From contig JBPCPV010000040.1 in the NCBI GenBank assembly GCA_050998805.1, positions 10,367-74,366 on the forward strand: a stretch of 64,000 bases of DNA, read 5' to 3'. This document shows positions 1-8,422 of this stretch, piece after piece (position 1 is the stretch's first letter; each line of letters opens with the position of its first letter). A program made the translations under genes and the position numbers. Source of the stretch: JAICKM01 sp050998805. GTDB lineage: Bacteria > Chloroflexota > Chloroflexia > QHBQ01 > JAICKM01. The notes under the pieces were generated by a model. That model was not told where the DNA came from, searched no databases, and saw nothing but the letters and a program-made list of their open reading frames with translations.

Positions 1-17
1 CTCCCACATAGGCCCTT

Positions 18-50
18 CTGTAGGAGCCTATTTGAAACCGGCTCCTACAG
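18..50. terminator. Perfect 11-bp inverted repeat at the 3' end of pckA
   Basis: CTGTAGGAGCC (18-28) pairs with GGCTCCTACAG (40-50) around an 11-nt loop. The right arm contains the pckA stop codon (45-47). Read in the pckA direction there is no T-run after the stem, so it is not a classic intrinsic terminator. It may protect the mRNA end or be a repeat-element hairpin. Confidence 0.5.
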
Positions 51-1631
51 CACGTTCTTGACCTCGTCCGTCACCTCGTCGGTGAATGGGGTGAAGTTCG
101 TGCGGAAGCGTTCCACCAGGTCACGCGCCTGCGCGTCGTATGTGTTGCCGTCCGCCCAGGTGTTGCGGGGGACGAGCACCTCCGCCGGCACGCCGGGGCA
201 GCTCACCGGTACGTCGAAACCGAAGACCGGGTCGCGCCGCATCTCCACCCCGGCCAGCTCGCCGTTGATGACCGCGTGTACGATGGCGCGCGTGTACGCG
301 ATGCTCATCCGCTTGCCGGTGCCGTATGCCCCGCCGCTCCAGCCGGTGTTCACCAGCCAGACATCGGTCCCGTGCTTCTCCATCCTCTCGCCGAGGAGCT
401 GCGCGTAGACCATCGGCGGCAGCGGCAGGAAGGGTGCGCCGAAGCACGCGCTGAACTCGGCCTGCGGCGCGGTCACTCCCCGCTCGGTGCCCGCCAGCTT
501 CGCCGTGTAGCCCGACAGGAAGTAGTACATCGCCTGCTGCCGGTTCAGCTTGGCGACCGGCGGCAGCACCCCGAAGGCGTCAGCCGACAGCATCAGCACG
601 TTGCGCGGGTGGCCGCCCGTGCCGGTCGGCGAAGCGTTCGGGATGTACTCAATCGGGTAGGCCGAGCGGGTGTTCTCGGTCAGCGATTGGTCGGTTAGGT
701 CGAGCACGCGGCTCACCGGGTCCATCACCACGTTTTCCAACACCGTGCCGAATGCATGGCTCGCGCTCCAGATAGCCGGCTCTGCGGTCTCCGACAGGTT
801 GATCACCTTCGCGTAGCATCCGCCCTCGAAGTTGAACACGCCCTTGTCGCTCCAGCCGTGCTCGTCGTCGCCGATCAGCACACGGCTTGGGTCCGCGCTC
901 AACGTCGTCTTGCCGGTGCCCGACAGCCCGAAGAAGAGGGCCACGTTTTCCCCGCCGGCGTCGCTGTTCGCCGAGCAGTGCATGGCGACCACACCACGCA
1001 CCGGCAGGTAATAGTTCATCACGGTGAACATGGACTTCTTGATCTCGCCGGCGTAGGCCGTGCCGCCGATCAGGATCAGGTGCTTGTCAAGGTTCAGCAG
1101 GATGAATGTCTCGCTGCGGGTGCCGTCGCGGGCGGGGTCGGCCTTGAAGCCCGGCATATCGATCACCGTAAAGGTCGGCTCGAAGTTCGCCAGTTCCTCC
1201 GGGGTCGGGCGTATGAAGAGGTTGCGCGCGAACAGGTTGGCCCACGCGCTCTCGGTCACCACCCGCACCGCCAGCCGGTACTCGGGGTCCGCGCCGACAA
1301 AAAGATCCTGCACAAACACATCTTTGCCGGCGATGTAATCAAGCATCCTCTTGTGGATGTCGTCGAACTTCGCCTCGTCGAACGGCTGGTTGACCGGCCC
1401 CCACCAAACCTTGTCCTGGCTCGACACCTCCTTGACCACGAACTTATCTTTCGGCGAGCGCCCGGTATACTGACCGGTGCTTACGACGAGCGGCCCGGTG
1501 CGTGCCAGGCTGCCTTCGCCCCGGCGGATAGCCTCTTCATAAAGCGCGGCGGCGGGTTCGTTCGTCTGGGCCGAGCGCGCGTTCTGAATACCCTGGCCCT
1601 CCGCCTCTGTGGGGCGGCTAATAGTCTGCAT
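45..1631 (-). CDS. pckA: Phosphoenolpyruvate carboxykinase (ATP)
   Basis: ATP-dependent PEPCK: converts oxaloacetate and ATP to phosphoenolpyruvate, ADP and CO2 in the cytosol, the entry step of gluconeogenesis. The 528-residue length is normal for the family. Substrate-binding segment YTGRSPKDKF lies at 55-64, the PEPCK Walker A GLSGTGKTT at 235-243, and the metal-binding LIGDDEHGW at 252-260. The start is well supported because AAGGAGG sits 6 nt upstream. A TATAAT box on the minus strand (1717-1722) could be the -10 of its promoter, giving a leader of about 80 nt, but no good -35 is visible. It is transcribed alone. Identification is near certain. Confidence 0.97.
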   Translation of the reverse strand: MQTISRPTEAEGQGIQNARSAQTNEPAAALYEEAIRRGEGSLARTGPLVVSTGQYTGRSPKDKFVVKEVSSQDKVWWGPVNQPFDEAKFDDIHKRMLDYIAGKDVFVQDLFVGADPEYRLAVRVVTESAWANLFARNLFIRPTPEELANFEPTFTVIDMPGFKADPARDGTRSETFILLNLDKHLILIGGTAYAGEIKKSMFTVMNYYLPVRGVVAMHCSANSDAGGENVALFFGLSGTGKTTLSADPSRVLIGDDEHGWSDKGVFNFEGGCYAKVINLSETAEPAIWSASHAFGTVLENVVMDPVSRVLDLTDQSLTENTRSAYPIEYIPNASPTGTGGHPRNVLMLSADAFGVLPPVAKLNRQQAMYYFLSGYTAKLAGTERGVTAPQAEFSACFGAPFLPLPPMVYAQLLGERMEKHGTDVWLVNTGWSGGAYGTGKRMSIAYTRAIVHAVINGELAGVEMRRDPVFGFDVPVSCPGVPAEVLVPRNTWADGNTYDAQARDLVERFRTNFTPFTDEVTDEVKNVL

Positions 1632-1716
1632 TTCAACCTCCTTGTTGATGCGAGCATGTTAAATGAGCGTTCAGCAGTCGGCTGCCGGCTTCGGGCCAGC
1701 GTCTGCTCAACGCTCT

Positions 1717-1722
1717 ATTATA
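1717..1722 (-). promoter_or_regulatory. Candidate -10 box upstream of pckA
   Basis: TATAAT on the minus strand, about 86 nt before the pckA start. No consensus -35 at 16-18 bp, so support is from the -10 hexamer and position only. Confidence 0.35.
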
Positions 1723-1743
1723 CACCAAATTGGGAGTTTTGCT

Positions 1744-2973
1744 CTACTTCGACGCCTGCTCCAATGTCTGCCGCGCATCCTTAGCATAGATCATCGAGAA
1801 GTTCGGGTTCACCGCGAGCGCCTGCCCCAGCCGTGCCCGCGCTTCTGCGTGGTCCCCGCTGCGGTACGCGATCATGCCTGCGTGGTAGAAAAACAGCGCG
1901 TCCTGCGTGCCCAACCTCAGCGCCAGCTTCTCATATTGCTGCGCCTCTTGCTGCCGGCCCGCCTGCGACAGCGCCCAGGCCAGCGTATCGGCTGCCTTCA
2001 CGCTTGGCCGATCCGCATAGGCTATGCGTGCCTGCGCGAGCGCCGCATCCGGCTTGCCGTGATCCGCCTCGAAAAGCGCCATCTCCATATCGGTGTTCAC
2101 CCCGTTCGCCTGGAAGAGCTTCTGCTCCACCCGCACCAGGTCGTACTGCTTCGCGGCCGCTGAGGTCTGCCCTGCCGCCTGCTCCGTCTCGCCGAGCGCG
2201 ATCACGAACTCAGGCAGCGGCACGCTGTTGATCGCCTGGTTGTAGAGGCCCACGGCTTCGCTATAGCGGCCCTGCACCGCGCGCACATGTCCCAGCCCCG
2301 CGAGCGCATACCTGTATCCGGGGAACTGCACAAGCGCGTGCTGGTACTCCTGTTCGGCTGACGCGATGTCGCCCTTGTTGAAATAGAGGTTGCCGAGTTG
2401 AACCCGCACCCAGCCGACGTTCTCCGGCGTCGGCGCGCCCGACTCCACAGCCTGCTGCATCAGCTCAATCGCCCCCGAAATGTCGCCGTTGAGTTCGCGC
2501 ACATAAGACGCCCGACTGTATGAGCTTAGGTCGGGCCGCATATCAATCATATCCTGCACAGACTTCGCCGCATCGTCATACATCCCAAGCTCCACCTCGC
2601 CGTCAACGATCAGACTCAGGATCGCCGCGCGGTGCGGGTCGAGCACAAATGCCTGTCGGCCCAGCGCCAGCCCGTCCTTGAACTGGTGCCTCGATAGCGC
2701 GAGCGACCCCTTGCCGATCAGCGCGTCCACGTTCTGGGAGTCAATAGCCAGCGCCTGGTTGAATGCAGTCTCGGCGCGCCCATAGTACGTCGGGTCGCCG
2801 GTTTCGCGGGCTTTCTGAAGAAAGCCCAGCCCGCTCGTCGTGTAGGTCTTCGCTTCCGACGGGTCATGGAACACACTTACCGCCCCGAAGAGCCGTCCCC
2901 CGAACGTCACAGCCACAGCCACCGCCAGCACGACCAACGCCAGCATCAGCCCCTTGTGTTTCAACAGACTCAT
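1744..2973 (-). CDS. Membrane-anchored TPR-repeat protein
   Basis: 409 residues. An N-terminal hydrophobic helix (about residues 9-30) follows a short basic stretch, so the protein is anchored in the membrane or exported. The rest is helical with repeated TPR signatures, such as the pattern A..A..AL.ID..N at about 65-85, and further repeats at about 200-265 and 370-400. TPR arrays are protein-interaction scaffolds. It lies downstream of the DUF4331 gene on the same strand, separated by about 140 bp of repeats, and may act with it at the cell surface. The specific partner is unknown. Confidence 0.8.
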   Translation of the reverse strand: MSLLKHKGLMLALVVLAVAVAVTFGGRLFGAVSVFHDPSEAKTYTTSGLGFLQKARETGDPTYYGRAETAFNQALAIDSQNVDALIGKGSLALSRHQFKDGLALGRQAFVLDPHRAAILSLIVDGEVELGMYDDAAKSVQDMIDMRPDLSSYSRASYVRELNGDISGAIELMQQAVESGAPTPENVGWVRVQLGNLYFNKGDIASAEQEYQHALVQFPGYRYALAGLGHVRAVQGRYSEAVGLYNQAINSVPLPEFVIALGETEQAAGQTSAAAKQYDLVRVEQKLFQANGVNTDMEMALFEADHGKPDAALAQARIAYADRPSVKAADTLAWALSQAGRQQEAQQYEKLALRLGTQDALFFYHAGMIAYRSGDHAEARARLGQALAVNPNFSMIYAKDARQTLEQASK

Positions 2974-2989
2974 TGCTCCGACCCTTTCT

Positions 2990-3120
2990 CGTATTGCATA
3001 TTGCGTGCTAGGTGTTACGCACTACGTACTACGTGTTGTGTGTCGCGTGTCGCGTCTGGATATTCTCCCTACGCAACACGTAACACCCAACATGTAGCAC
3101 GCACTACGCACTACGTTCTA
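2990..3120. repeat. Heptamer-type tandem repeats between the TPR and DUF4331 genes
   Basis: Degenerate 7-bp units: GCACTAC/GTACTAC, then TGTCGCG repeated (about 3040-3056), then CACGTAA-like units, then GCACTAC GCACTAC up to 3120. The DUF4331 stop codon (3118-3120) lies at the repeat edge. Confidence 0.65.
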
Positions 3121-4635
3121 CTTCTGGCCGTTCTCGATCGCCAGCGCCTTGCGCTCGGCGCCCGATATAGTGTGGTGTAACGGGTCGTAGCCTTGCCACG
3201 GGCTGGCGACATACGGGAACGAGGTCAGGAACGGCTTGTCGTTCGTGTTCACCCCGTCGCCCAGCATATCTTGCGGGTTGTTGTCGGGCAGGCCGAACAT
3301 AGAGTGCAGGATCGGGCCGTAGCCTTCGCCTACCACCCGCAGTTCGATGTCCACTACATCGTCGGTCAGGCGGCGACCGTTCGGGAAGCCGTCGAACTGC
3401 CCGGCGAGCAGGCCAAGCCGATCCGGGGCCGCCGACGGCGGGATCGTCATGTTCAGTCGCAGCAGGTCGGCCTTCTTGTTGCCGGTGAAGTTAAGCCCCG
3501 GGAAGCCGGTCAGCAGGATAGTCACCAGATCCTGGCGGTTCGTCGTGCGGGCCGGGGTGGTGATCGCCGGGCTGTAGAGGTAGTTCTCCAGGCCCGCCAG
3601 TTCGGGGTTGAGCGCGTTCGACAGGAACTGCTTGTCGCTCGCAGGGGGCTGGCTGTTCCAGAAGTCCTTCTGCCCAACGTGGGTGACGACTTCGTTGATC
3701 AGCGGGTTGGCGAGCCGCGAGATCTGCACGAAGTTGCCCGAGTAGTTCACGGTGCCGTTTGTTCGCAGCACACGCACCGCCTGGCGGCTCGCGTTGGCGA
3801 AGACGCCGATGGTGCCGGTGCTCGATGTTGGAGGCTGGTGGTCCCGCGTCAGGTCGGTCATCGGAACCTGCATGATGATGCTGTGTACGTTGAAGCCCTT
3901 GAGGCCGTCAATGCCCACGGTGTCGGTCAGCGGGATGATGTGGTAGGGGTTGAACGGTCGCAGGCCACCGAGGTCGAAGATCGACCCGAGGTCCACGAAG
4001 AAGGGATCGTCGCGCTGGCCGGCGAAGAACTTGCGGTTGCCGACCGTGTTGATCGCCTGGGCCGCGAGGGTATCGTAGTTGGGGGTAGAGCGCGGGCCGA
4101 TGTTCACCGGCGGCTCCGGGAGGTTCGTGGCGAGTACTTGCGAAGTCCCCCCCTCGATGCGGGTCACCGAGTAGAACTGCTTGATGTTCCAGTTGGGGCT
4201 GCTGATCGAAGTGATCGGGCCTGTGGCGTACAGGAAGGTGTTCGGGTTGCCGATCACCGTGTTGAACCGGAACTGGTAGACGATGTCGGCCTGTGCATCG
4301 CCGGTGTTGTCGATCCGGAGCTCGTACTGCACATTATCGCCGAAGGCGGCGAAGTTCGGCCCGCCGTTCGGCTCTTCGAGCGGTATATAGTTAGCGACGA
4401 TCGTGACCGTGTTCGTCACGTCGGGGCTGACGAATGCGTAGACATCGGTGTTGTCGGCCTGTGGGTCGCCGCTGATGAGCGGCGCTTCACGGTGGCTCGA
4501 CGCGGCTGCGGGGTGCGCGGGGCTGCCGACCACCATCAGGGCCAGCGCCGACAACAAGATGCCGATGCTCGCCAGGGTAGTCGCGATCCCCTTCATGCCC
4601 CCGAAGCTGTTATTCAGACGTTGCTTCGTGTTCAT
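3118..4635 (-). CDS. Secreted DUF4331 family protein
   Basis: 505 residues from the chosen start. An N-terminal signal peptide or anchor (about 15-45) ends near an Ala-rich site just before the family hallmark SSHREAPLISGDP, followed by NTDVYAFVSP. Both motifs are typical of DUF4331, an extracellular domain of unknown function. I chose the ATG at 4635 because AGAGGAG lies 6 nt before it. A longer frame opens at 4740 but has no ribosome site and would bury the signal peptide. It is flanked by a P-domain/SLH protein upstream and a TPR protein downstream on the same strand, suggesting a surface-exposed assembly. Confidence 0.85.
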   Translation of the reverse strand: MNTKQRLNNSFGGMKGIATTLASIGILLSALALMVVGSPAHPAAASSHREAPLISGDPQADNTDVYAFVSPDVTNTVTIVANYIPLEEPNGGPNFAAFGDNVQYELRIDNTGDAQADIVYQFRFNTVIGNPNTFLYATGPITSISSPNWNIKQFYSVTRIEGGTSQVLATNLPEPPVNIGPRSTPNYDTLAAQAINTVGNRKFFAGQRDDPFFVDLGSIFDLGGLRPFNPYHIIPLTDTVGIDGLKGFNVHSIIMQVPMTDLTRDHQPPTSSTGTIGVFANASRQAVRVLRTNGTVNYSGNFVQISRLANPLINEVVTHVGQKDFWNSQPPASDKQFLSNALNPELAGLENYLYSPAITTPARTTNRQDLVTILLTGFPGLNFTGNKKADLLRLNMTIPPSAAPDRLGLLAGQFDGFPNGRRLTDDVVDIELRVVGEGYGPILHSMFGLPDNNPQDMLGDGVNTNDKPFLTSFPYVASPWQGYDPLHHTISGAERKALAIENGQK

Positions 4636-4694
4636 CTCGAACTCCTCTGCTCTGGTGTTAGGTTGGTGAATGTCCATCTGCTCCTTGACTCCGC

Positions 4695-5933
4695 TCATGG
4701 CCGTGGCTTCAGCGGTATCGGCGTTGGGGCCGCCGCGCATGGAGTGTTCTGGACGTTCGCCTGGTAGACGATCTTGGAGATCTGGCCGCGAGTGGCATTG
4801 TTGACCGGCTTGAACGTGCCGTCATTGTATCCCGATACCCAGTCGTAGCAGGCTGCGGTTTCGACGAACTGGTAGAACGGGTCGCTCGGCGGCACATCGC
4901 TGAAGCTCGGCGTCGCCGGGTTGATCGTCCCCACGCCGGCCGCGTTCACGATCATCTTCGTGAGTTGGCCGCGCGTGATGTAGTTGTATGGTCGGAACGT
5001 GCCGTCGCTGTAGCCGCTGAACACATTGAAGAGCTTACCGGCCTCGATGTACTGGTAGAACGGGTTACTCGGCGGCACATCGCTGTAGCTCGGAGTCGCG
5101 GGCGGGGGTAGGAGCGGTACGTTCAGACCCAACACCGCGATCTTAGCCATTTGGCTGCGCGTCGTGAAGTTGTACGGCCTGAATGTGCCGTCGCTGTAGC
5201 CGGAGATCGTCCCCTTGCAGAAGAGATACTGCACCGGCAGGTAGAAGTAGTCGCTCTGATGTACGTCGCTGAAGTTGATCGGGCATGTCGTCGCCTGCGG
5301 GCTGGGAACCAGCGTCGGCAGCGGAACCGTCGTCGGAGTAGCCTCAGGGGCTGCCCCCGGATTAGCCAGACCCCACGAGAGCAACGTACCGATGTCTTCG
5401 GCAGTCGTATCGTTTAATTCGAGGGTCCAGATACCGGCGATCGGTGTGCCGTCGAACGCTGCCAGTGAGCCTAGCGGCTTGTAGGTGCCGCCGCCCGGCG
5501 GGCAGACATCGCCTATCTGGGCTACCGCCCCATCCGATAGGTTGAAGTTGGTGTTGCCGGCGTTCTCCTCGATCCCCCCGCAGGCCGCGTTGAACAACTG
5601 CACGCGCGTTCCAAGGGGGCTGATCAAGTAAACGTTCAGGTCGCCGGGGAAGGTATCCGAGATCGAGACGTTGATGACCTCGAGGTTCGAGACCACGCCC
5701 ACGTCTACGATCGTCAGTGTAGATGTAACGGTGCCTGTATCCGGCACCGTCTTAGGCACATCTGTGCTCATGTAGTTGGTCAGCGGAGCAGCCGCGCGAG
5801 GCTGTGCTGCTATGCTGTAGGAATGCGATCCGGCCCTCGTGCTTGCGAAGGCACCGCTTGATGCGAACCCTATCACTGCCAGCAGGGCCAGCACGGGCAG
5901 CAAGATCCACCAGCGGTTCTTTTGCACTAACAT
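4695..5933 (-). CDS. Secreted protein with P-domain and three SLH repeats
   Basis: 412 residues. A signal peptide (NRWWILLPVLALLAV, then ASA-type cleavage) is followed by a proprotein-convertase-like P-domain of about 130 residues (pattern SDTFPGDLNVYLISP ... GIWTLELND). After a Pro/Thr linker come three S-layer-homology repeats, each with the pattern F.DV....F...V..L...G...GY.DGTF.P....TR. SLH repeats bind cell-wall polymers, so the protein is probably displayed on the wall. No protease domain accompanies the P-domain. The start at 5933 gives a standard signal peptide with AGAGAGGA upstream. An alternative ATG at 6005 has AAAGGAGG only 2 nt away and would add 24 basic residues. Confidence 0.82.
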   Translation of the reverse strand: MLVQKNRWWILLPVLALLAVIGFASSGAFASTRAGSHSYSIAAQPRAAAPLTNYMSTDVPKTVPDTGTVTSTLTIVDVGVVSNLEVINVSISDTFPGDLNVYLISPLGTRVQLFNAACGGIEENAGNTNFNLSDGAVAQIGDVCPPGGGTYKPLGSLAAFDGTPIAGIWTLELNDTTAEDIGTLLSWGLANPGAAPEATPTTVPLPTLVPSPQATTCPINFSDVHQSDYFYLPVQYLFCKGTISGYSDGTFRPYNFTTRSQMAKIAVLGLNVPLLPPPATPSYSDVPPSNPFYQYIEAGKLFNVFSGYSDGTFRPYNYITRGQLTKMIVNAAGVGTINPATPSFSDVPPSDPFYQFVETAACYDWVSGYNDGTFKPVNNATRGQISKIVYQANVQNTPCAAAPTPIPLKPRP

Positions 5934-6173
5934 ATCCAGTCTTCCTCTCTGATATATGGCGACCCTTTCTCTGTATCGTCGCTTGAACTCTCTATTGTCG
6001 AGCATACCCTCCTTTCCTGAATTAATGCGTACAACTATAGGATGCCCGTACTGTCGGGGGGCATCCGCGACTCCACTATCCAAAGGGTTTACCCATTGAC
6101 GCCCCATTCGGATTTCGATTTTCCACCCATCTTACATCCGCATAAGTTGAGTCCCGCTATGAAGGCAAACGAC

Positions 6174-7166
6174 TTACCCCAATATCTCGCCCAGCACCCG
6201 CAGGTAGTTCCCTCCACGCAGCGCCGCGATGGTCTCGGCGGAATATCCCCGCTCGGCGATGGCGGTATAGAGCCGGGGCAGGTTCCCCACCTGCTCGAGG
6301 CCCGGCGGCAGGCCCTCGCCGATGCCGCCGTAGTCTGTGCCGAGGGCCACATGCTCAGGCCCCGCCACCTCCAGCAGGTGGTCGTAGTGCGCGACTAGCG
6401 TATCGAGCGTGACGGGGGTGCCATGCGGGGCCAGGAAGTCGTTCGCGTAGAACACGCCGATCAGCCCGCCGCTCGCGGCCACAGCCCCGATCTGGTCGTC
6501 TTCGAGGTTGCGCGGGTTCGGGCAGAGCGCCGCGCACGCTGTGTGGGTCACGATCACCGGCGAGGTGCTAGTCTCCAAGACGTTCCAGAGGCCGCGCCTG
6601 TTGAGGTGCGCGCCGTCTATCACCATCCGCAGGCTGTTCAGCTCACGCACCAGCGCGAAACCCTCCGGCGTCAGCGCCTCGCCCGGGTCGCCGAACACGC
6701 CGGTCGCGTATGCGTTCGAGCGATTCCAGGTGAGACCGAGCGAGCGCAGCCCCGCCTCGTGCAGCGCGCCCAGGTGTTCCGGCCCCGCGATGCCCCGCGC
6801 GCCTTCGCAGTGGAGCAGCACGCCGAAGGCAGCCTCGCCTCCGGCTGCGGCCGTCGAGCGAAGGTCGGAGGCGTCCAAGATCAGGCGATATTCGGGGTTG
6901 CCGCCGACCCAGGCCAGATAGCGCGCCATCAACTCGTCCACCTCGTCGGCACAGGCCGCCGGCTCATGTTCATCGAGCATCTCGCCGACGCCGAAGATCG
7001 CCCAGAACGAGGCGTCCACCTCACCGGCCCGCAGGTTCGGCAGGTCGAGTTGCGCCCCCTCCCAGCCCGCGTCGAATGCCGCCGTCCCGCCATGCGCGGC
7101 GGCATAGTAGATCGCGTCTTGGTGGCCGTCCATCGTGAAGGGGTGGGGCATATAGGTTTCTGTCAT
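6174..7166 (-). CDS. Membrane dipeptidase-like hydrolase (peptidase family M19)
   Basis: 330 residues, a TIM-barrel zinc dipeptidase of the renal dipeptidase family, which cleaves dipeptides including D-amino-acid containing ones. The first metal pair is H15 and D17 in DGHQD. The bridging acidic residue is in LHCEGARG (about 126-133). Further ligands are in IVTHTACAAL, and ALGTDYGG is near the C-terminus. No signal peptide is seen, so it is probably cytoplasmic. Its ATG overlaps the stop of the upstream alpha/beta hydrolase by 4 nt, indicating translational coupling. The physiological substrate is unknown. Confidence 0.9.
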   Translation of the reverse strand: MTETYMPHPFTMDGHQDAIYYAAAHGGTAAFDAGWEGAQLDLPNLRAGEVDASFWAIFGVGEMLDEHEPAACADEVDELMARYLAWVGGNPEYRLILDASDLRSTAAAGGEAAFGVLLHCEGARGIAGPEHLGALHEAGLRSLGLTWNRSNAYATGVFGDPGEALTPEGFALVRELNSLRMVIDGAHLNRRGLWNVLETSTSPVIVTHTACAALCPNPRNLEDDQIGAVAASGGLIGVFYANDFLAPHGTPVTLDTLVAHYDHLLEVAGPEHVALGTDYGGIGEGLPPGLEQVGNLPRLYTAIAERGYSAETIAALRGGNYLRVLGEILG

Positions 7167-7858
7167 GGGCGGGAGAGCTCCTCTTTCAGGCGCAGAAGCG
7201 CCTCGGTAACCGTTGTTGGGTTTCGCATCATCTCGAAATGGGTGCCTGGCACCTGGATCATGGGCCAGCCCGCAGCCCTTGCCTCTGCCGCCGGAGCGTC
7301 ATACACCGGGCTGAATTGGATGTAGCCGCAAGGAGCGTCGGGCCAGCCGTCGAATACCGGGATAAGCTCCTCGTAGACGGCAAGCGGCAGAGGCTGTAGC
7401 TCCGCGACGAAGCGCCGCCGCAGCGCCGGGTCGAGGATCTCTTCCGCCAGATCCTCATCGGTCCAGGTGGGCAGCAGGCCGTTCCGGGCCGACCGGCGGA
7501 ACTCCGCAGCCGCAACCGGGTCATCAAAGAGGTCGAGGCGGCTCTTGCTGTCGCTGGGGAGGCCAGCATCCACGAAGACGTATCCGGCGACAGGACGGCG
7601 GAGAGCCGCCCGCACCGCGGGGAGCAGCACGCCCGCACCGCTGTGGCCCACCAGCGCCGGCGGTTGGTCGGGGGCTGCGGCCTCCACCGCCTCGACAACA
7701 GCCGCCACATGCTGCCGCCAATATGCCAGTCCGCCCGCTTCGGTTGTCCGCAGGGCGGGCACTATAGCGGTCGCGCCTCGCCTCCGCAGTTCTTCGGCAG
7801 TCGGCTGCCAGGTCAGAGGCCCTACAAAAGGGCTGTGGATCAGGATAAAGGCTGCAAT
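7163..7858 (-). CDS. Alpha/beta hydrolase
   Basis: Serine hydrolase of the alpha/beta fold with the nucleophile elbow GHSGAG. The first ATG/GTG/TTG in frame is GTG at 7762 (199 aa), but that start would delete the first strand and oxyanion region. The frame continues upstream with the convincing family N-terminus FILIHSPFVGPLTWQP. The only plausible initiator before that segment is ATT at 7856-7858. No canonical start exists between it and the neighbouring stop, so this start is inferred. The gene overlaps the M19 dipeptidase start by 4 nt. Substrate unknown. Confidence 0.72.
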   Translation of the reverse strand: MAAFILIHSPFVGPLTWQPTAEELRRRGATAIVPALRTTEAGGLAYWRQHVAAVVEAVEAAAPDQPPALVGHSGAGVLLPAVRAALRRPVAGYVFVDAGLPSDSKSRLDLFDDPVAAAEFRRSARNGLLPTWTDEDLAEEILDPALRRRFVAELQPLPLAVYEELIPVFDGWPDAPCGYIQFSPVYDAPAAEARAAGWPMIQVPGTHFEMMRNPTTVTEALLRLKEELSRP

Positions 7859-7880
7859 CGGGGGCGTCGTGGTCGTGAAG

Positions 7881-8189
7881 CTAGTCCTGGACTGCCGATA
7901 CGGCCACCGCCTTCTTGGCCCTCGGCTTCGCGGGCGGCTTTGCGGGCGGCTTTGCGGCCGGTTTAACCGCAGTCTTTATGCCGGTGCGGCTGCGGGGCGG
8001 GGGTTCGGGCGTGCGCGGCGGCAGCGTCATGTTGTTCATGATCCGCTCCTGGATCACTTTGTTCAGCGTCTCTTCGGTGCCGTCGTCGTAGCGAACATTC
8101 AGCGTCGTTGACTTAACGTCAAGCACCGTATATGTTCCCCTGCGGTTAGTGTATTGTTGGCCTTTGACGAACTCAACCGTGTTGTTCAT
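7881..8189 (-). CDS. Small protein with basic Lys/Ala/Pro tail (unknown)
   Basis: 102 residues that I do not recognise as a named family. The first 55 residues look like a small beta-barrel (VEFVKGQQYTNRRGTYTVLD, then NVRYDDGTEETL), reminiscent of KOW/SH3-like nucleic-acid or protein binding folds. The last 45 are low complexity: Pro-rich, then repeated KPAAK/KPPAK units, resembling histone H1-like tails that bind DNA or RNA. It starts at ATG 8189 and stops 25 nt before the hydrolase coding region on the same strand. A nucleic-acid-binding role is only an inference from the tail. Confidence 0.7.
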   Translation of the reverse strand: MNNTVEFVKGQQYTNRRGTYTVLDVKSTTLNVRYDDGTEETLNKVIQERIMNNMTLPPRTPEPPPRSRTGIKTAVKPAAKPPAKPPAKPRAKKAVAVSAVQD

Positions 8190-8321
8190 GCGGGTGCCGT
8201 CCCTTTCCCGTGTACGATCTTATACAATCTCTGTTCCTCTCTAGCATAGCGAGCCGCAATGCCGTCTTGCCCTTCCTGCATCCTCATTGTAGCACAAGCC
8301 CGGCACATCGGCAACCACCCC

Positions 8322-8356
8322 GACGAGATTCTTCGCTGCGCTCAGAATGACAGTGG
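8322..8356. repeat. Dispersed repeat, copy 1 (ATTCTTCGC...TCAGAATGAC)
   Basis: First of five copies of an imperfect palindrome (outer arms ATTCT/AGAAT, inner GC pairs). Other copies are at 17268, 50921, 51045 and 56977. It lies in a 220-bp gene-free spacer. Confidence 0.8.
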
Positions 8357-8361
8357 GGCAT

Positions 8362-8400
8362 GATGGCTGACGGCTGATGGCTGACGGCTGACGGCTGAAC
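8362..8400. repeat. Heptamer tandem repeat GGCTGAC
   Basis: Successive 7-bp units GGCTGAC/GGCTGAT/GGCTGAA, directly upstream of the GT-C gene. The last units supply a CTGACG hexamer about 18 bp before the -10 box. Confidence 0.75.
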
Positions 8401-8411
8401 GCTCACTATGC

Positions 8412-8417
8412 TACAAT
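8412..8417 (+). promoter_or_regulatory. -10 box of the GT-C gene, 5 nt before its start codon
   Basis: TACAAT ends 5 nt before the GTG start at 8423. A transcript starting at the usual distance would begin on the start codon, that is leaderless. A weak -35 (CTGACG, 8388-8393) lies inside the heptamer repeat. Confidence 0.5.
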
Positions 8418-8422
8418 AGGGC

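Noticed and set aside
18..50. Classic rho-independent terminator for pckA
   Set aside because: The stem is perfect, but no T-run follows it in the pckA direction.
3000..3120. Possible CRISPR array
   Set aside because: Units are 7 bp in direct tandem without spacers; no cas genes in the window.
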